Assembly (NCBI RefSeq): GCF_016863015.1
Contig: NZ_BOOB01000034.1
Coordinates: 1-64,000, forward strand
From: Microbispora amethystogenes
GTDB lineage: Bacteria > Actinomycetota > Actinomycetes > Streptosporangiales > Streptosporangiaceae
Length of the DNA: 64,000 nt
Reading direction: 5' to 3'
Below are positions 26,202 to 34,678 of the stretch, in pieces (positions within the stretch are counted from its first letter, which is position 1; each line of letters starts with the position of its first letter). The notes beneath the pieces are model-generated. The model did no database searches and was not told the DNA's origin. It worked only from the letters and a program-made list of their open reading frames with translations. Made by a program: the position numbers and the translations under genes.

Positions 26202-27323
26202 TCACCTCTCCGCCAGCCCGGCGGCGAGGATGTTCCTGGCGGCGTTGACGTCCCGGTCGTGGACCGCGCCGCAGGCGCACTCCCATTCCCGGACGTGCAA
26301 CGGCATCGCCTCGGCCAGTGCCCCGCACACGCTGCACAGCTTGGAGGAGGGAAACCACCGGTCGATCACGACCAGTTCCCGCCCATACCACCTGGCTTTG
26401 TACTCCAGCATCGACCGCAGCTCCCGCCAGCCGGCGTCGGAGATGGCGCGGGCGAGCGAGTGGTTCTTGACCATGTGGCGGACGGTCAGGTCCTCGATCA
26501 CGACCGTTTGGTTATCGCGGACGAGCGAGGTGGTCAGCTTGTGCAGGAAGTCCCGGCGCCGGTCGGCGATCCGGGCGTGGGCGCGGGCGACCTTCAGCCG
26601 GGCCCTGGCCCGGTTCGCGCTGCCCGCCGCCTTGCGCGCCAGCGAGCGCTGGGCCGTGGCCAGGCGCCTGCGATCGGCACGCTCATGCCGGGGATTGGCC
26701 ACCCTGCCGTCCTCGTCGGTCACCCTGGGGATCGGGCGGGACAGGGCCACCAGGCTGGTGATCCCCGCGTCCACCCCGACCACGTCCCCGCTGGGGCCAA
26801 GGGGGCGGATCGCCTCCTCCACCAGGAGGGACACGAACCACCGCCCGGCCGCGTCCCTGCTCACGGTCACCGTGGACGGCTCCGCCCCTTCCGGGAGCGG
26901 ACGCGACCACACGATGTCCAGCGGCCCGTCCATCTTCGCCAGCCACAACCGGCCGTCCCGCCATCGGAACGCCGAGCGGGTGTACTCGGCCGACGCCCGC
27001 GACCTCTTACGCGACTTGAACACCGGATACCCCGCCCGCTTGGCGAAGAAATTCGCGAACGCCGCCTGCAAATGCCGCAGCGCCTGCTGCAACGGCACAC
27101 AGGACACCCCGTTGAGGAACGCCAGCTCCTCCTCGCGCTTCCACGCCGTCAGCGCGGCCGAGGACTCCGCATAGGAGACACGGCGGCCCTCAAGCGTGTA
27201 GGCGCGAGTGCGTTCCTCCAGCGCCTTGTTGTACACCAGGCGCACGCACCCGAACGTCCGGGCAAGCTCTTCGACCTGCTCGGGGGTGGGATAGAAGCGG
27301 TACTTGTAGGCCCGCTTCACCAT
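26202..27323 (-). CDS. tnpB: TnpB RNA-guided endonuclease of an IS605-type element
   Basis: 373 aa from the start MVKRAYKYRFYPTPEQ; an in-frame ATG at 27344 would add seven residues, and neither start has a strong ribosome site. The RuvC triad is intact: Asp185 (VGVDAGITSL), Glu277 (VVIEDLTVRHM) and Asp358 (VHDRDVNAARNIL), at positions very close to those of ISDra2 TnpB. A zinc ribbon lies between the last two (CSVCG ... CACG, with CxC in the second half). It cleaves DNA next to a short target-adjacent motif, favouring retention of the element. It is transcribed against the kdgD-gudD operon. Confidence 0.93.
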   Translation of the reverse strand: MVKRAYKYRFYPTPEQVEELARTFGCVRLVYNKALEERTRAYTLEGRRVSYAESSAALTAWKREEELAFLNGVSCVPLQQALRHLQAAFANFFAKRAGYPVFKSRKRSRASAEYTRSAFRWRDGRLWLAKMDGPLDIVWSRPLPEGAEPSTVTVSRDAAGRWFVSLLVEEAIRPLGPSGDVVGVDAGITSLVALSRPIPRVTDEDGRVANPRHERADRRRLATAQRSLARKAAGSANRARARLKVARAHARIADRRRDFLHKLTTSLVRDNQTVVIEDLTVRHMVKNHSLARAISDAGWRELRSMLEYKARWYGRELVVIDRWFPSSKLCSVCGALAEAMPLHVREWECACGAVHDRDVNAARNILAAGLAER

Positions 27324-27441
27324 CTGCGCCACGCCGCACATCATGCCACCCGATCAGCTGACGATCACGTGGCTTCCTACAGCGGTCCGCTTTGCGGCAA
27401 AACACCCACCCTCGCCCTGCTCCGCAGGGAGTCCGATTCCT

Positions 27442-27461
27442 CCCCCGCCTGAAGACGGGGG
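27442..27461. repeat. Left-end hairpin of the IS605-type element
   Basis: CCCCCGCC-TGAA-GACGGGGG pairs with one mismatch around the same TGAA loop as the right-end hairpin. Confidence 0.8.
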
Positions 27462-27468
27462 CTTCCAC

Positions 27469-27473
27469 GGAGG
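27469..27473 (+). promoter_or_regulatory. gudD ribosome binding site supplied by the IS end
   Basis: GGAGG six bases before the gudD ATG (27480). It lies inside the last bases of the inserted element, not in host DNA, so the insertion provided the present initiation signal. Confidence 0.7.
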
Positions 27474-27479
27474 ATCTTG

Positions 27480-28766
27480 ATGAGCGGCCCGATGAGGATT
27501 CGCGAGATACACGTCACGCCGGTCGCCTTCCGCGACCCGCCGCTGCTCAACGCCGCCGGCGTCCACGAGCCCTGGGCCCTGCGCACGGTCGTCGAGGTCG
27601 TCACCGACGAGGGGCTGACCGGCCTCGGGGAGACCTACGGCGACATCGACCACCTCGTACGGGTGCGGGCCGCGGCCGAGGCGCTGCGCGGTCACGACGT
27701 CTACGGCGACAACGCCATGTACGCCACGGTGGCCGGCCTCGTCGGCGCCGACGTGGTCACCGACCTGCACGGCCTGACCGGCACCTCCTCCCGGGCCAAG
27801 ACCGTCGACCGGATCTTCTCCCCCTTCGAGGTCGCCTGCCTGGACATCCGGGGCAAGGCGGCGGGCCGGCCCGTCGTGGACCTGCTCGGCGGCCGGGTGC
27901 GCGACGCCGTGCCCTACAGCGCGTACCTCTTCTACAAGTGGGGCGGCCACCCCGGCGCCCCGGAGGACGGCTTCGGCGCCGCACTCGACCCCGAGGGGGT
28001 GGTCGAGCAGGCCCGCCTCCTGATCGGCCGGTACGGCTTCGGCTCGATCAAGCTCAAGGGCGGGGTGTTCCCGCCCGACCAGGAGATCGAGGCGATCCGC
28101 GCGCTGCGGGACGCCTTCCCGGAGCATCCGCTGCGCCTCGACCCCAACGCCGTGTGGAGCGTGGAGACCTCGATCCGGGTGGGCCGCGAGCTCGACGGCC
28201 TGCTGGAATACCTGGAGGACCCCACCGAGGGCATCGAGGGCATGGCGCGGGTCGCCGCCGAGGTGCCGATGCCGCTCGCGACCAACATGTGCGTCGTCAC
28301 CCCCGAGCACCTGCCTCCGGCGCTGCGCGCGGGGGCCATCGGTGTGCTGCTGACCGACCACCACTACTGGGGCGGCCTGGTGCGCTCGGCGCACATCGCC
28401 ACGCTGTGCGCGACCTTCGGCGTCGCGCTTTCCATGCACTCCAACTCCCACCTCGGCATCAGCCTGGCCGCGATGACGCACCTCGCCGCCGCCACCCCGG
28501 CGGTGACCCACGCCTGCGACACCCACACCCCCTGGCAGGACGGCCAGGACGTGGTCGCCCCATCTTCGGACGGTAAAAGCGCGCTGCGGTTCGTGAACGG
28601 CGCGGTCCCGGTGCCGGACGGCCCGGGACTCGGGGTGGAACTCGACCGCGACGCCCTCGCAATCATGAACGAGCAGTATGAGAAGTGCGGGGTCCGCTCC
28701 CGTGACGACACGACGTACATGAGGTCCGTCGACCCGTCCTTCTCCGCTCGGAGGCCACGCTGGTGA
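27480..28766 (+). CDS. gudD: D-glucarate dehydratase-like enolase-superfamily enzyme
   Basis: 428 aa starting MSGPMRIREIHVTPVAF. The GudD pattern is clear: SIKLKGGVFPPDQEIEAIRA (KxK base), LRLDPNAVWSVE, LLEYLEDPTEG and PLATNMCVV for the metal site and active site, then SMHSNSHLGISLAAMTHLAA and THACDTHTPWQ. It dehydrates glucarate or galactarate to 5-dehydro-4-deoxyglucarate, the substrate of KdgD. It uses an ATG right at the IS edge, and its stop overlaps the next gene (GTGA). Confidence 0.92.
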   Translation: MSGPMRIREIHVTPVAFRDPPLLNAAGVHEPWALRTVVEVVTDEGLTGLGETYGDIDHLVRVRAAAEALRGHDVYGDNAMYATVAGLVGADVVTDLHGLTGTSSRAKTVDRIFSPFEVACLDIRGKAAGRPVVDLLGGRVRDAVPYSAYLFYKWGGHPGAPEDGFGAALDPEGVVEQARLLIGRYGFGSIKLKGGVFPPDQEIEAIRALRDAFPEHPLRLDPNAVWSVETSIRVGRELDGLLEYLEDPTEGIEGMARVAAEVPMPLATNMCVVTPEHLPPALRAGAIGVLLTDHHYWGGLVRSAHIATLCATFGVALSMHSNSHLGISLAAMTHLAAATPAVTHACDTHTPWQDGQDVVAPSSDGKSALRFVNGAVPVPDGPGLGVELDRDALAIMNEQYEKCGVRSRDDTTYMRSVDPSFSARRPRW

Positions 28767-29884
28767 ACGTCATCTACGCCTACCCCTGGGACATCGCCGG
28801 CGACCCGGGCGCCGCCGGCCGCCTGGCGGCGCTCGGCGTCGACGCCGTCGCGCTCGCCGCGTCGTACCACACCACCCGGGCCGCGACCCCCCACCACCCG
28901 GCCCACCGGCTGGTCGACGCCCGGCACTCCGCCTGCTACGTGCCCGTACGGGAGGAGGCGTGGAAGGGCGCCCGCCTGGTGCCGGGCACGCCGTCGTGGA
29001 TGGACTCCGCCGACCCGTTCGGGGAGGCCAGGGACGCCCTGCGCGCGGCGGGCCTGCCGGTGCGGGCGTGGACCGTGCTGACCCACAACACGCTGCTCGG
29101 CTCGGCCAACCCCGACCTGGTCGTCGTCAACGCGTTCGGGGAGAGCTATCCGTACGCGCTGTGCCCGGCGGCGGCCGACGTGCGCGACTACTGCCGCACG
29201 CTGGTCCGGGAGATCGTGGAGACCGGCGACCCGGACGCGCTGATCCTGGAGGCGTGCGGCCCGCTCGGCTTCCGGCACGGCGGCCACCACGAGAAGACCG
29301 ACGGCGCGGACTGGTCGCCCGCGCAGGTCGCCCTGCTGTCCCTGTGCTTCTGCGCGAACTGCGTCGTGCGGTACGAGACGGCGGGGCTGGACGTGGCCGA
29401 GGCGCGGGCGCGGGTGCGCGCGGGCGTGGACGGCCGGCCGGGCTCGGTCGAGGAGGCGCTGGGCGACCTGGCGGACACCCTGCGCGGCCTGCGCACCGGG
29501 CTCGCGGGCGAGCTGCGCGCGCTGCTGCTGGCGGAGGCCAGGGCGGCGCGGCCCGGCCTGGAGGTCGCCCTGCACGCCAGCGCCGACCCGTGGGCGACCG
29601 GCCCGTTCGCGACCGTCCCCGAGGGCGTGGACGCCGACCTGCTCGTCGGCAACTGCTGGAACTCCCCGGAGGTGGACGAGGCCGGGCTGCGGGCCCTCGG
29701 CCGGCTGGGGCCGCGGGTGGGGGCGTACGTGCTGGCCCTGCCGCCGCGCCCGGCCGACGCCGGGGCGCTGACGTTCCTGGCCGAGGCGTACACCGCGGCC
29801 GGCGCCTCCGAGATCCACTGGTACCACGGCGGCCTCGCCTCCGCCGCCCGCCTCAAGGCGATCACCGCCGCCGTACGGCGCTGA
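28763..29884 (+). CDS. Uncharacterised protein of the uronate operon, TIM-barrel glycosidase-like
   Basis: 373 aa; no family recognised with certainty. It begins with GTG overlapping the gudD stop by four bases, so it belongs to the same operon. Visible features are an N-terminal VIYAYPWDIAGD, a His-rich SYHTTRAATPHHPAH, a WMDSADPFGEA segment, LTHNTLLGSANPDLVVVNAFGE (seen in parts), ILEACGPLGFRHGGHHEKTDG and the Cys cluster LCFCANC. The alternation of hydrophobic strands and the CFCxxC motif resemble uncharacterised glycoside-hydrolase-like barrels. There is no signal peptide, so it would act in the cytoplasm, perhaps on an imported oligouronide. This is inference from position only. Confidence 0.7.
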   Translation: MNVIYAYPWDIAGDPGAAGRLAALGVDAVALAASYHTTRAATPHHPAHRLVDARHSACYVPVREEAWKGARLVPGTPSWMDSADPFGEARDALRAAGLPVRAWTVLTHNTLLGSANPDLVVVNAFGESYPYALCPAAADVRDYCRTLVREIVETGDPDALILEACGPLGFRHGGHHEKTDGADWSPAQVALLSLCFCANCVVRYETAGLDVAEARARVRAGVDGRPGSVEEALGDLADTLRGLRTGLAGELRALLLAEARAARPGLEVALHASADPWATGPFATVPEGVDADLLVGNCWNSPEVDEAGLRALGRLGPRVGAYVLALPPRPADAGALTFLAEAYTAAGASEIHWYHGGLASAARLKAITAAVRR

Positions 29885-29906
29885 TCTGTATTGCAATGAT
29901 CTGGCG

Positions 29907-29921
29907 CTGAGCCGGGCTCAG
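29907..29921. terminator. Short palindrome at a convergent junction
   Basis: CTGAGCC-g-GGCTCAG lies between the uncharacterised uronate-operon gene and the facing DUF402 gene, overlapping the latter's stop. As a hairpin it would have a 5-bp stem. It may act as a weak terminator. Confidence 0.3.
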
Positions 29922-30415
29922 GTCACGAGGGACAGCCAGCGGTCGTGGGCGCCGTCGAACGGACCGGTCCGGGCGGCCACCGACTCCATCAGCCAGGCGG
30001 CCGACCGCTCCGCCTGGCTGATGACCTCCCGCGGGTACGCGTACCGCACCTGGTGGTCGGCGAACTCGTCCTCGTCGTCCAGCAGCACCCGGCCGTCGCG
30101 CATCCGCAGGACGTCGAGGTCGAGGTCGGCCATGGTGATCCGGCCGTCACGCCGCACCGGCACCGTCGTGATGTCGCAGTAGATCTCCGCCTTGTGCGGC
30201 GGGGCGTTGAACGACGCCGTCCACCACGCGTCGCGCGGGAACAGCATGACGGACGGGACCTCGAAGACCGTCTCCGGCTCGTGCCCCCGCTGGGCGATGG
30301 TCCGGGCGGGAAAGCCGGCCCAGACACCGTGCTCGTCCTCGCCGAGCAGCCGGGCGAAGTGGTGCCAGTGCAGCGCTCCGCCCCATTTGCGGTAGACGAT
30401 CCTCACCTCGGACAC
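29918..30415 (-). CDS. DUF402-domain protein
   Basis: 165 aa with GTG start and no clear ribosome site. The DUF402 fold is indicated by WTASFNAPPHKAEIYCDITT, DLDLDVLRMRDGRVLLDDEDEF (seen in parts) and a YPREVISQAE helix. Family members include metal-dependent nucleoside phosphatases and RNA-linked proteins such as FAU-1; which applies here is unknown. It stands alone between the uronate operon and the RNase J gene. Confidence 0.82.
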   Translation of the reverse strand: MSEVRIVYRKWGGALHWHHFARLLGEDEHGVWAGFPARTIAQRGHEPETVFEVPSVMLFPRDAWWTASFNAPPHKAEIYCDITTVPVRRDGRITMADLDLDVLRMRDGRVLLDDEDEFADHQVRYAYPREVISQAERSAAWLMESVAARTGPFDGAHDRWLSLVT

Positions 30416-30470
30416 GGGCGGGACGTTACGCCACGCCCGTATCCGAGTTCAACGGGATTTGGATTGTGCG

Positions 30471-32156
30471 CTACACCTCGACGACCACCGGGATGATCAT
30501 CGGCCGGCGGCGGTAGGTGTCGCTCACCCAGCGCCCCACCGTACGGCGGATCGTGCGCCGGATCTGCATCTCGTCGGCGACGCCCGCCGCGGCGACCTCC
30601 TGCAGCGCGGACTCGATCAGCGGGATGACCGCGTCGAAGGCGTGAGGGTCTATGCCCGAGCCACGAGCGGTGATCTCCGGTCCGCCGGTGAGCTTTCCGG
30701 TGGTGGAGTCCACGACGACGACTATGGAGATGAACCCCTCGTCGCCCAGGATGCGCCGGTCCTTGAGCGCCACGTCGGTGATGTCGCCCACCGAGGTGCC
30801 GTCCACGAAGACGTACCCGCAGGGGACCGCGCCCGCGATCCTCGCCCGGCCGTCGACCAGGTCGACGACCACGCCGTCCTCGGCGATCACGATGTTCTCG
30901 CGGGGTACGCCGGTCAGCTCGGCCAGCCGGGCGTGGGCCCGCAGGTGCCGCCACTCCCCGTGCACCGGCATGAAGTTGGACGGCTTGGTGAGGTTGAGCA
31001 CGTATAGCAGCTCACCCGCCGCCGCGTGGCCCGACACGTGCACCCGGGCGTTGCCCTTGTGGACCACCCGGGCGCCCCAGCGGTTGAGGCCGTTGATGAC
31101 CTTGCTGACCGCCGTCTCGTTGCCGGGCACCAGCGACGAGGCCAGCAGGACGGTGTCGCCCTCGGCGATCCTGATCGGGTGGTCGCGGTTGGCCATGCGC
31201 GACAGCGCCGCCATCGGCTCGCCCTGGGAACCGGTGCAGATCAGCACCACGTCCTCCGGCGGCCACTCCTCGATCTCCCGGGAGTCCACGAGCAGGCCCG
31301 CCGGCACCTTCAGGTAGCCGAGCTCGCGCGCCACGCCCATGTTGCGGACCATCGACCTGCCGATGAGCGCGACCTTGCGGCCGTGCTTCTCGGCGGCGTC
31401 CATGATCTGCTGCACGCGGTGGATGTGCGAGGCGAAGCTGGCCACGATGATCCGCTTCGCGGCGGTGCGGAAGACGTCGTCGATGACCGGCGCGATGTCC
31501 CGCTCGCTGGTGACGAAGCCCGGCACCTCCGAGTTGGTGGAGTCGGACATCAGCAGGTCGACGCCCTCGGCCCCGAGCCGCGCGAACGCCCCGAGGTCGG
31601 TCAGCCGTCCGTCCAGCGGAAGCTGGTCCATCTTGAAGTCGCCCGTGTGCAGGACGAGACCCGCGGGGGTCCTGACCGCCACCGCGAGCGCGTCGGGGAT
31701 CGAGTGGTTGACCGCGACGAACTCGCACTCGAACGGCCCGAACGAGCGCCGCTCTCCCTCGATCACCTCGACCTTCGCCGGCTGGATGCGGTGCTCGGCC
31801 AGCTTGCTCTCGATGAGCCCGAGCGTCAGCCGCGAGCCGACGATCGGGATGTCGCGCCGCTCCCGCAGCAGGTACGGCACCGCCCCGATGTGGTCCTCGT
31901 GGGCGTGCGTGAGCACGAGCGCCTCGATGTCGTCCAGGCGCCCGCGTATGTAGTCGAAGTCCGGAAGGATGAGATCGACGCCCGGCTGGTCCGGCTCGGG
32001 GAACAGCACGCCGCAGTCCACCACGAGCAGGCGGCCGTCGTACTCGAACACCGCCATGTTCCGGCCGATCTCGCCGAGGCCGCCCAGCGCGACGATGCGC
32101 AGGCCGTTCTCCGGCGGCGGCGGAGGCGGGCCGAGTTCGGGATGCGGATGACTCAT
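30471..32156 (-). CDS. rnj: Ribonuclease J
   Basis: 561 aa metallo-beta-lactamase/beta-CASP ribonuclease acting in mRNA decay and rRNA maturation. It begins after a Pro-rich MSHPHPELGPPPPPP with LRIVALGGLGEIGRNM. The zinc motif is LTHAHEDHIGAVPYLL. Further RNase J features are HSIPDALAVAV, LHTGDFKMDQ, SDSTNSEVPGF, ASFASHIHRVQQI and the beta-CASP segment NLTKPSNFMPVHGEWRHL. A C-terminal domain of about 100 residues completes the usual length. The gene is followed 104 bp after the dapA stop on the same strand, a typical actinobacterial dapA-rnj arrangement. Confidence 0.96.
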   Translation of the reverse strand: MSHPHPELGPPPPPPENGLRIVALGGLGEIGRNMAVFEYDGRLLVVDCGVLFPEPDQPGVDLILPDFDYIRGRLDDIEALVLTHAHEDHIGAVPYLLRERRDIPIVGSRLTLGLIESKLAEHRIQPAKVEVIEGERRSFGPFECEFVAVNHSIPDALAVAVRTPAGLVLHTGDFKMDQLPLDGRLTDLGAFARLGAEGVDLLMSDSTNSEVPGFVTSERDIAPVIDDVFRTAAKRIIVASFASHIHRVQQIMDAAEKHGRKVALIGRSMVRNMGVARELGYLKVPAGLLVDSREIEEWPPEDVVLICTGSQGEPMAALSRMANRDHPIRIAEGDTVLLASSLVPGNETAVSKVINGLNRWGARVVHKGNARVHVSGHAAAGELLYVLNLTKPSNFMPVHGEWRHLRAHARLAELTGVPRENIVIAEDGVVVDLVDGRARIAGAVPCGYVFVDGTSVGDITDVALKDRRILGDEGFISIVVVVDSTTGKLTGGPEITARGSGIDPHAFDAVIPLIESALQEVAAAGVADEMQIRRTIRRTVGRWVSDTYRRRPMIIPVVVEV

Positions 32157-32260
32157 GCCGCCCCCTCAGCCCGGCGCCGCCCGGTCACGGTCACGCCGCC
32201 ACCCCCGGATCGTCTGTTCTTCTTCCTGGTCAAGTCGCTCATTCGGCTCCATCTGTTGAT

Positions 32261-33175
32261 CTAATCCACAAGCTTGAGACCCCCTGTGATGAGGTCCTCC
32301 CGAAGCGCCGCGATCTGCTCCCGCGTGGCGTCCACCAGCGGAGGCCGGACGTAACCGCCGTCCTGGCCCACCAGTGTCAGCGCCGCCTTTACCATGATCG
32401 CGCCCTGGGTGCGCGTCATGATCGCCGAGACCACCGGCAGGAGCCGCCGGTGGGTCTCCAGCGCGCCCGCCACGTCACCGGTGCGGTACATGTCGCACAT
32501 GGCGACGAGGTCGGGGCCCACGACGTGGCCCACCACGCTGACGTAGCCGACCGCCCCCACCGACAGCCAGGGCAGGTTCAGCAGGTCGTCACCGGAGTAG
32601 AACACCAGGTCGGTGCCCGCCATCACCTGCGAGCCGGCGAACAGGTCGCCCTTGGCGTCCTTCACCGCCGTGATGCGCGGGTGCTCGGCGAGCCGGAACA
32701 GGCTCTCCGTCGTGATGGGCGTGGCCGCACGCCCGGGAATGTCATAGAGCATCACCGGAAGGCCGGTCGCGTCGGCGACAGCGGTGAAGTGGCGGACCAG
32801 GCCCTCCTGCGGCGGCTTGTTGTAGTACGGCGTCACCACCAGCAGACCGTGCGCCCCCGCGCGCTCGGCGGCCCGGGCCAGCTCGACGCTGTGCCGCGTG
32901 TCGTTGGTCCCCGCGCCCGCGACGACGGTGGCCCGGTCGCCCACGGCCTCGACCACCGCCCGCAGAATGCGGTCTTTCTCCTCGTCGGAGGTGGTGGGGG
33001 ACTCACCGGTGGTGCCGCTCACGACCAGTCCGTCGTTGCGCTGCTCGTCGACGAGATAGGCGGCGATCCGCTGGACGCCCTCATAGTCGACGGCGCCGTC
33101 AGAGGTGAACGGTGTGACCATCGCGGTCAGCGCGCGGCCGAAGGGGGCGTCGGAGGTTCCAGTTGGCGATGCCAT
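32261..33175 (-). CDS. dapA: 4-hydroxy-tetrahydrodipicolinate synthase
   Basis: 304 aa, first enzyme of the diaminopimelate/lysine branch. The start MASPTGTSDAPFGRALTAMV at 33175 gives the usual length; a longer start at 33208 is possible. Catalytic features: GTTGESPTTSDEE, the Tyr of TPYYNKPPQEG, MLYDIPGRAATP and the Schiff-base Lys in ITAVKDAKGD. It precedes the RNase J gene on the same strand. Confidence 0.95.
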   Translation of the reverse strand: MASPTGTSDAPFGRALTAMVTPFTSDGAVDYEGVQRIAAYLVDEQRNDGLVVSGTTGESPTTSDEEKDRILRAVVEAVGDRATVVAGAGTNDTRHSVELARAAERAGAHGLLVVTPYYNKPPQEGLVRHFTAVADATGLPVMLYDIPGRAATPITTESLFRLAEHPRITAVKDAKGDLFAGSQVMAGTDLVFYSGDDLLNLPWLSVGAVGYVSVVGHVVGPDLVAMCDMYRTGDVAGALETHRRLLPVVSAIMTRTQGAIMVKAALTLVGQDGGYVRPPLVDATREQIAALREDLITGGLKLVD

Positions 33176-33280
33176 AGACCGAACGGTACCCGGATCCGCG
33201 CGGGTCATGGACGTCGCCACCCCGATATGTCCCGTCCCGTGACGCCTGCCGGGGACAGACCCGGGGACAGAGAAAGAGGC

Positions 33281-33314
33281 CGCCGATATGTGCTCGGGGG
33301 TACACACATCGGCG
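33281..33314. terminator. Strong inverted repeat upstream of dapA
   Basis: Arms CGCCGATATGTG and CACACATCGGCG pair at 11 of 12 positions around a 10-base loop. It lies after the small minus-strand gene at 33455 and about 105 bases before dapA. It may terminate the small gene or act as a leader structure for dapA. There is no T-run on either side. Confidence 0.5.
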
Positions 33315-33454
33315 ACCTCTACCGAAGAATCGGCGTTCCTTACGCGGACGTTACACACCATCGCGCGAATTTTTTCCCGGAGGCCGTGAACGGCGGGTCA
33401 TACCCCGTATGACCAGGAAAGTCGTGGTTCAGCGGTTCCAGGCCCCAGGCGCGC

Positions 33455-33775
33455 TCAGCGGGCCTCCCCCGTCAGCAGCTTCGTCCACAGGGGCACGATC
33501 CTGACGGTGATGAGGCGCTCGGTCTCGCGGACCTTCACCTCGGGCTCCCGTTCGGTGCGGCGGACGAACAGCAGCCCGCCCGCCTGGCACAGCTCGTAGA
33601 TCGTGGGCTTGCACTCGCAGGTGTGACGCCGCACCCGGACACGGTCGCTGCGAGGGGTCGGTTTCAGCCATGTGATGCGCTCGTGGTCGTCCCAGGCGGG
33701 ACCCACATGGATGCCGTGATAAGGGGGCGGGAGCGGAATGTCTACACCCGACCCCTTAGCGGCACAATCGCCCAT
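33455..33775 (-). CDS. Small conserved-looking protein of unknown function
   Basis: 106 aa from MGDCAAKGSGVDIPLPP; GAAAGG lies about seven bases upstream of the ATG at 33775. Composition is ordinary for a soluble protein, with HTCECKPTIYELCQAGG holding three Cys and FVRRTEREPEVKVRETE in the second half. The Cys cluster could bind a metal but no family is recognised. It is divergent from the GntR gene at 33889 with 113 bases between them. Confidence 0.6.
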   Translation of the reverse strand: MGDCAAKGSGVDIPLPPPYHGIHVGPAWDDHERITWLKPTPRSDRVRVRRHTCECKPTIYELCQAGGLLFVRRTEREPEVKVRETERLITVRIVPLWTKLLTGEAR

Positions 33776-33888
33776 TGGCGGACCTTTCACCAGGCAAAGT
33801 TGGGGTCACAGGACACTTCCGTCACTCTGTGTCGCCCGGCGGATACGTCAAGATTTGGAGGACCCGTCACCCCCTCAGGGATGGATTG

Positions 33889-34626
33889 ATGGCAAACTCT
33901 GATCCGGTCTACCTGCGCGTAGTCGAAGACATCCGCCGCCAGATCATCGACGGCACGCTCCCACCGGGCGCACCGATCCCGTCGCGGCACCAGATAACCC
34001 GGAAGTACAGCGTCGGAGAGACGGCCGCGCGCCACGCGCTGCGGGTGCTCGCCCAGGAGGGCCTCATCATCAGCCGGGTGGGCTCCGGGCACCGGGTGCG
34101 GGAGAAACCGATCCTGCTCCCGCTCCACCGCGGCCGCTCCCCCGAACCCCACACCGCCTTCGCCAGCGACATGCACGCGGGCGGCCGGCATCCGAGCTGG
34201 AGCTGGCGCAGCGAGCTCGCGGACGCGCCGCCCGACATCGTCCACCGGCTGCGCCTGGGAGAGTCGGGCCCGGTGATGCGGACCCGCCACATCTTCCGCG
34301 GCGACGGCAGGCCCCTCCAGCTGCTCACCACGTACGAGCCGATCGAGCCGGGGCAGGGCCAGGGCGCGGAAGAGGGCACCTACGAACGCAGGAGCGCGGC
34401 CTTCCGCCTCGCGGCGAGCGGCACCCCCATCACCGAGATCAGCGAGGCCGTGCACGTCCGCGTGCCCCAGCCGACCGAGAGCGATCTGCTGGAGCTGCCC
34501 GCCGGCGTGCAGGTGCTCCAGATCGAGCGTACGTACTGGTCGGGTGACCGGCCGGTAGAGACCAGCGACGCCGTGGTGCCCGGTGATCGCTTCCGCCTGG
34601 TCTACGGTATTCCCAGCCCCCTCTGA
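33889..34626 (+). CDS. GntR-family regulator, HutC/UTRA subfamily
   Basis: 245 aa. The ATG at 33889 gives MANSDPVYLRVVEDIRRQI. The winged helix (residues 5-75) contains PSRHQITRKYSVGETAARHAL and ends IISRVGSGHRV. The UTRA effector domain (about 95-240) has MRTRHIFRGDGRPLQLLTTY, IERTYWSGDRPVET and a closing RFRLVYGIP. Small-molecule ligand and targets are unknown; it stands next to the small unknown gene on the other strand. Confidence 0.9.
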   Translation: MANSDPVYLRVVEDIRRQIIDGTLPPGAPIPSRHQITRKYSVGETAARHALRVLAQEGLIISRVGSGHRVREKPILLPLHRGRSPEPHTAFASDMHAGGRHPSWSWRSELADAPPDIVHRLRLGESGPVMRTRHIFRGDGRPLQLLTTYEPIEPGQGQGAEEGTYERRSAAFRLAASGTPITEISEAVHVRVPQPTESDLLELPAGVQVLQIERTYWSGDRPVETSDAVVPGDRFRLVYGIPSPL

Positions 34627-34678
34627 CTGTCGGTGCCCGCTGGTACAACCAATCCGGATCCCCCGTCCGGAGGTGCCG

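Larger units (their letters stand above)
26077..27476 (-). mobile_element. IS605/IS200-family element carrying tnpB only (no tnpA)
   Basis: A 1.4-kb element inserted between kdgD and gudD, with tnpB on the opposite strand to the operon. Both ends carry TGAA-loop hairpins (26087-26106 and 27442-27461), the usual subterminal structures of this family. On the minus strand TCAA stands at both junctions (TTGA on the plus strand at 26077-26080 and 27477-27480). Removing 26077-27476 restores a kdgD TGA overlapping the gudD ATG as TTGATG. There is no target duplication, as expected for a Y1-transposed element. No Y1 transposase is present, so movement would need one supplied in trans. The exact ends are an inference from the 4-base match. 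Confidence 0.8.

Noticed and set aside
26077-27476. Possibility that the tnpB gene is a stand-alone domesticated gene
   Set aside because: Both IS ends with matching hairpins and a scarless junction are still visible, so an ordinary, recently inserted element is the simpler reading.
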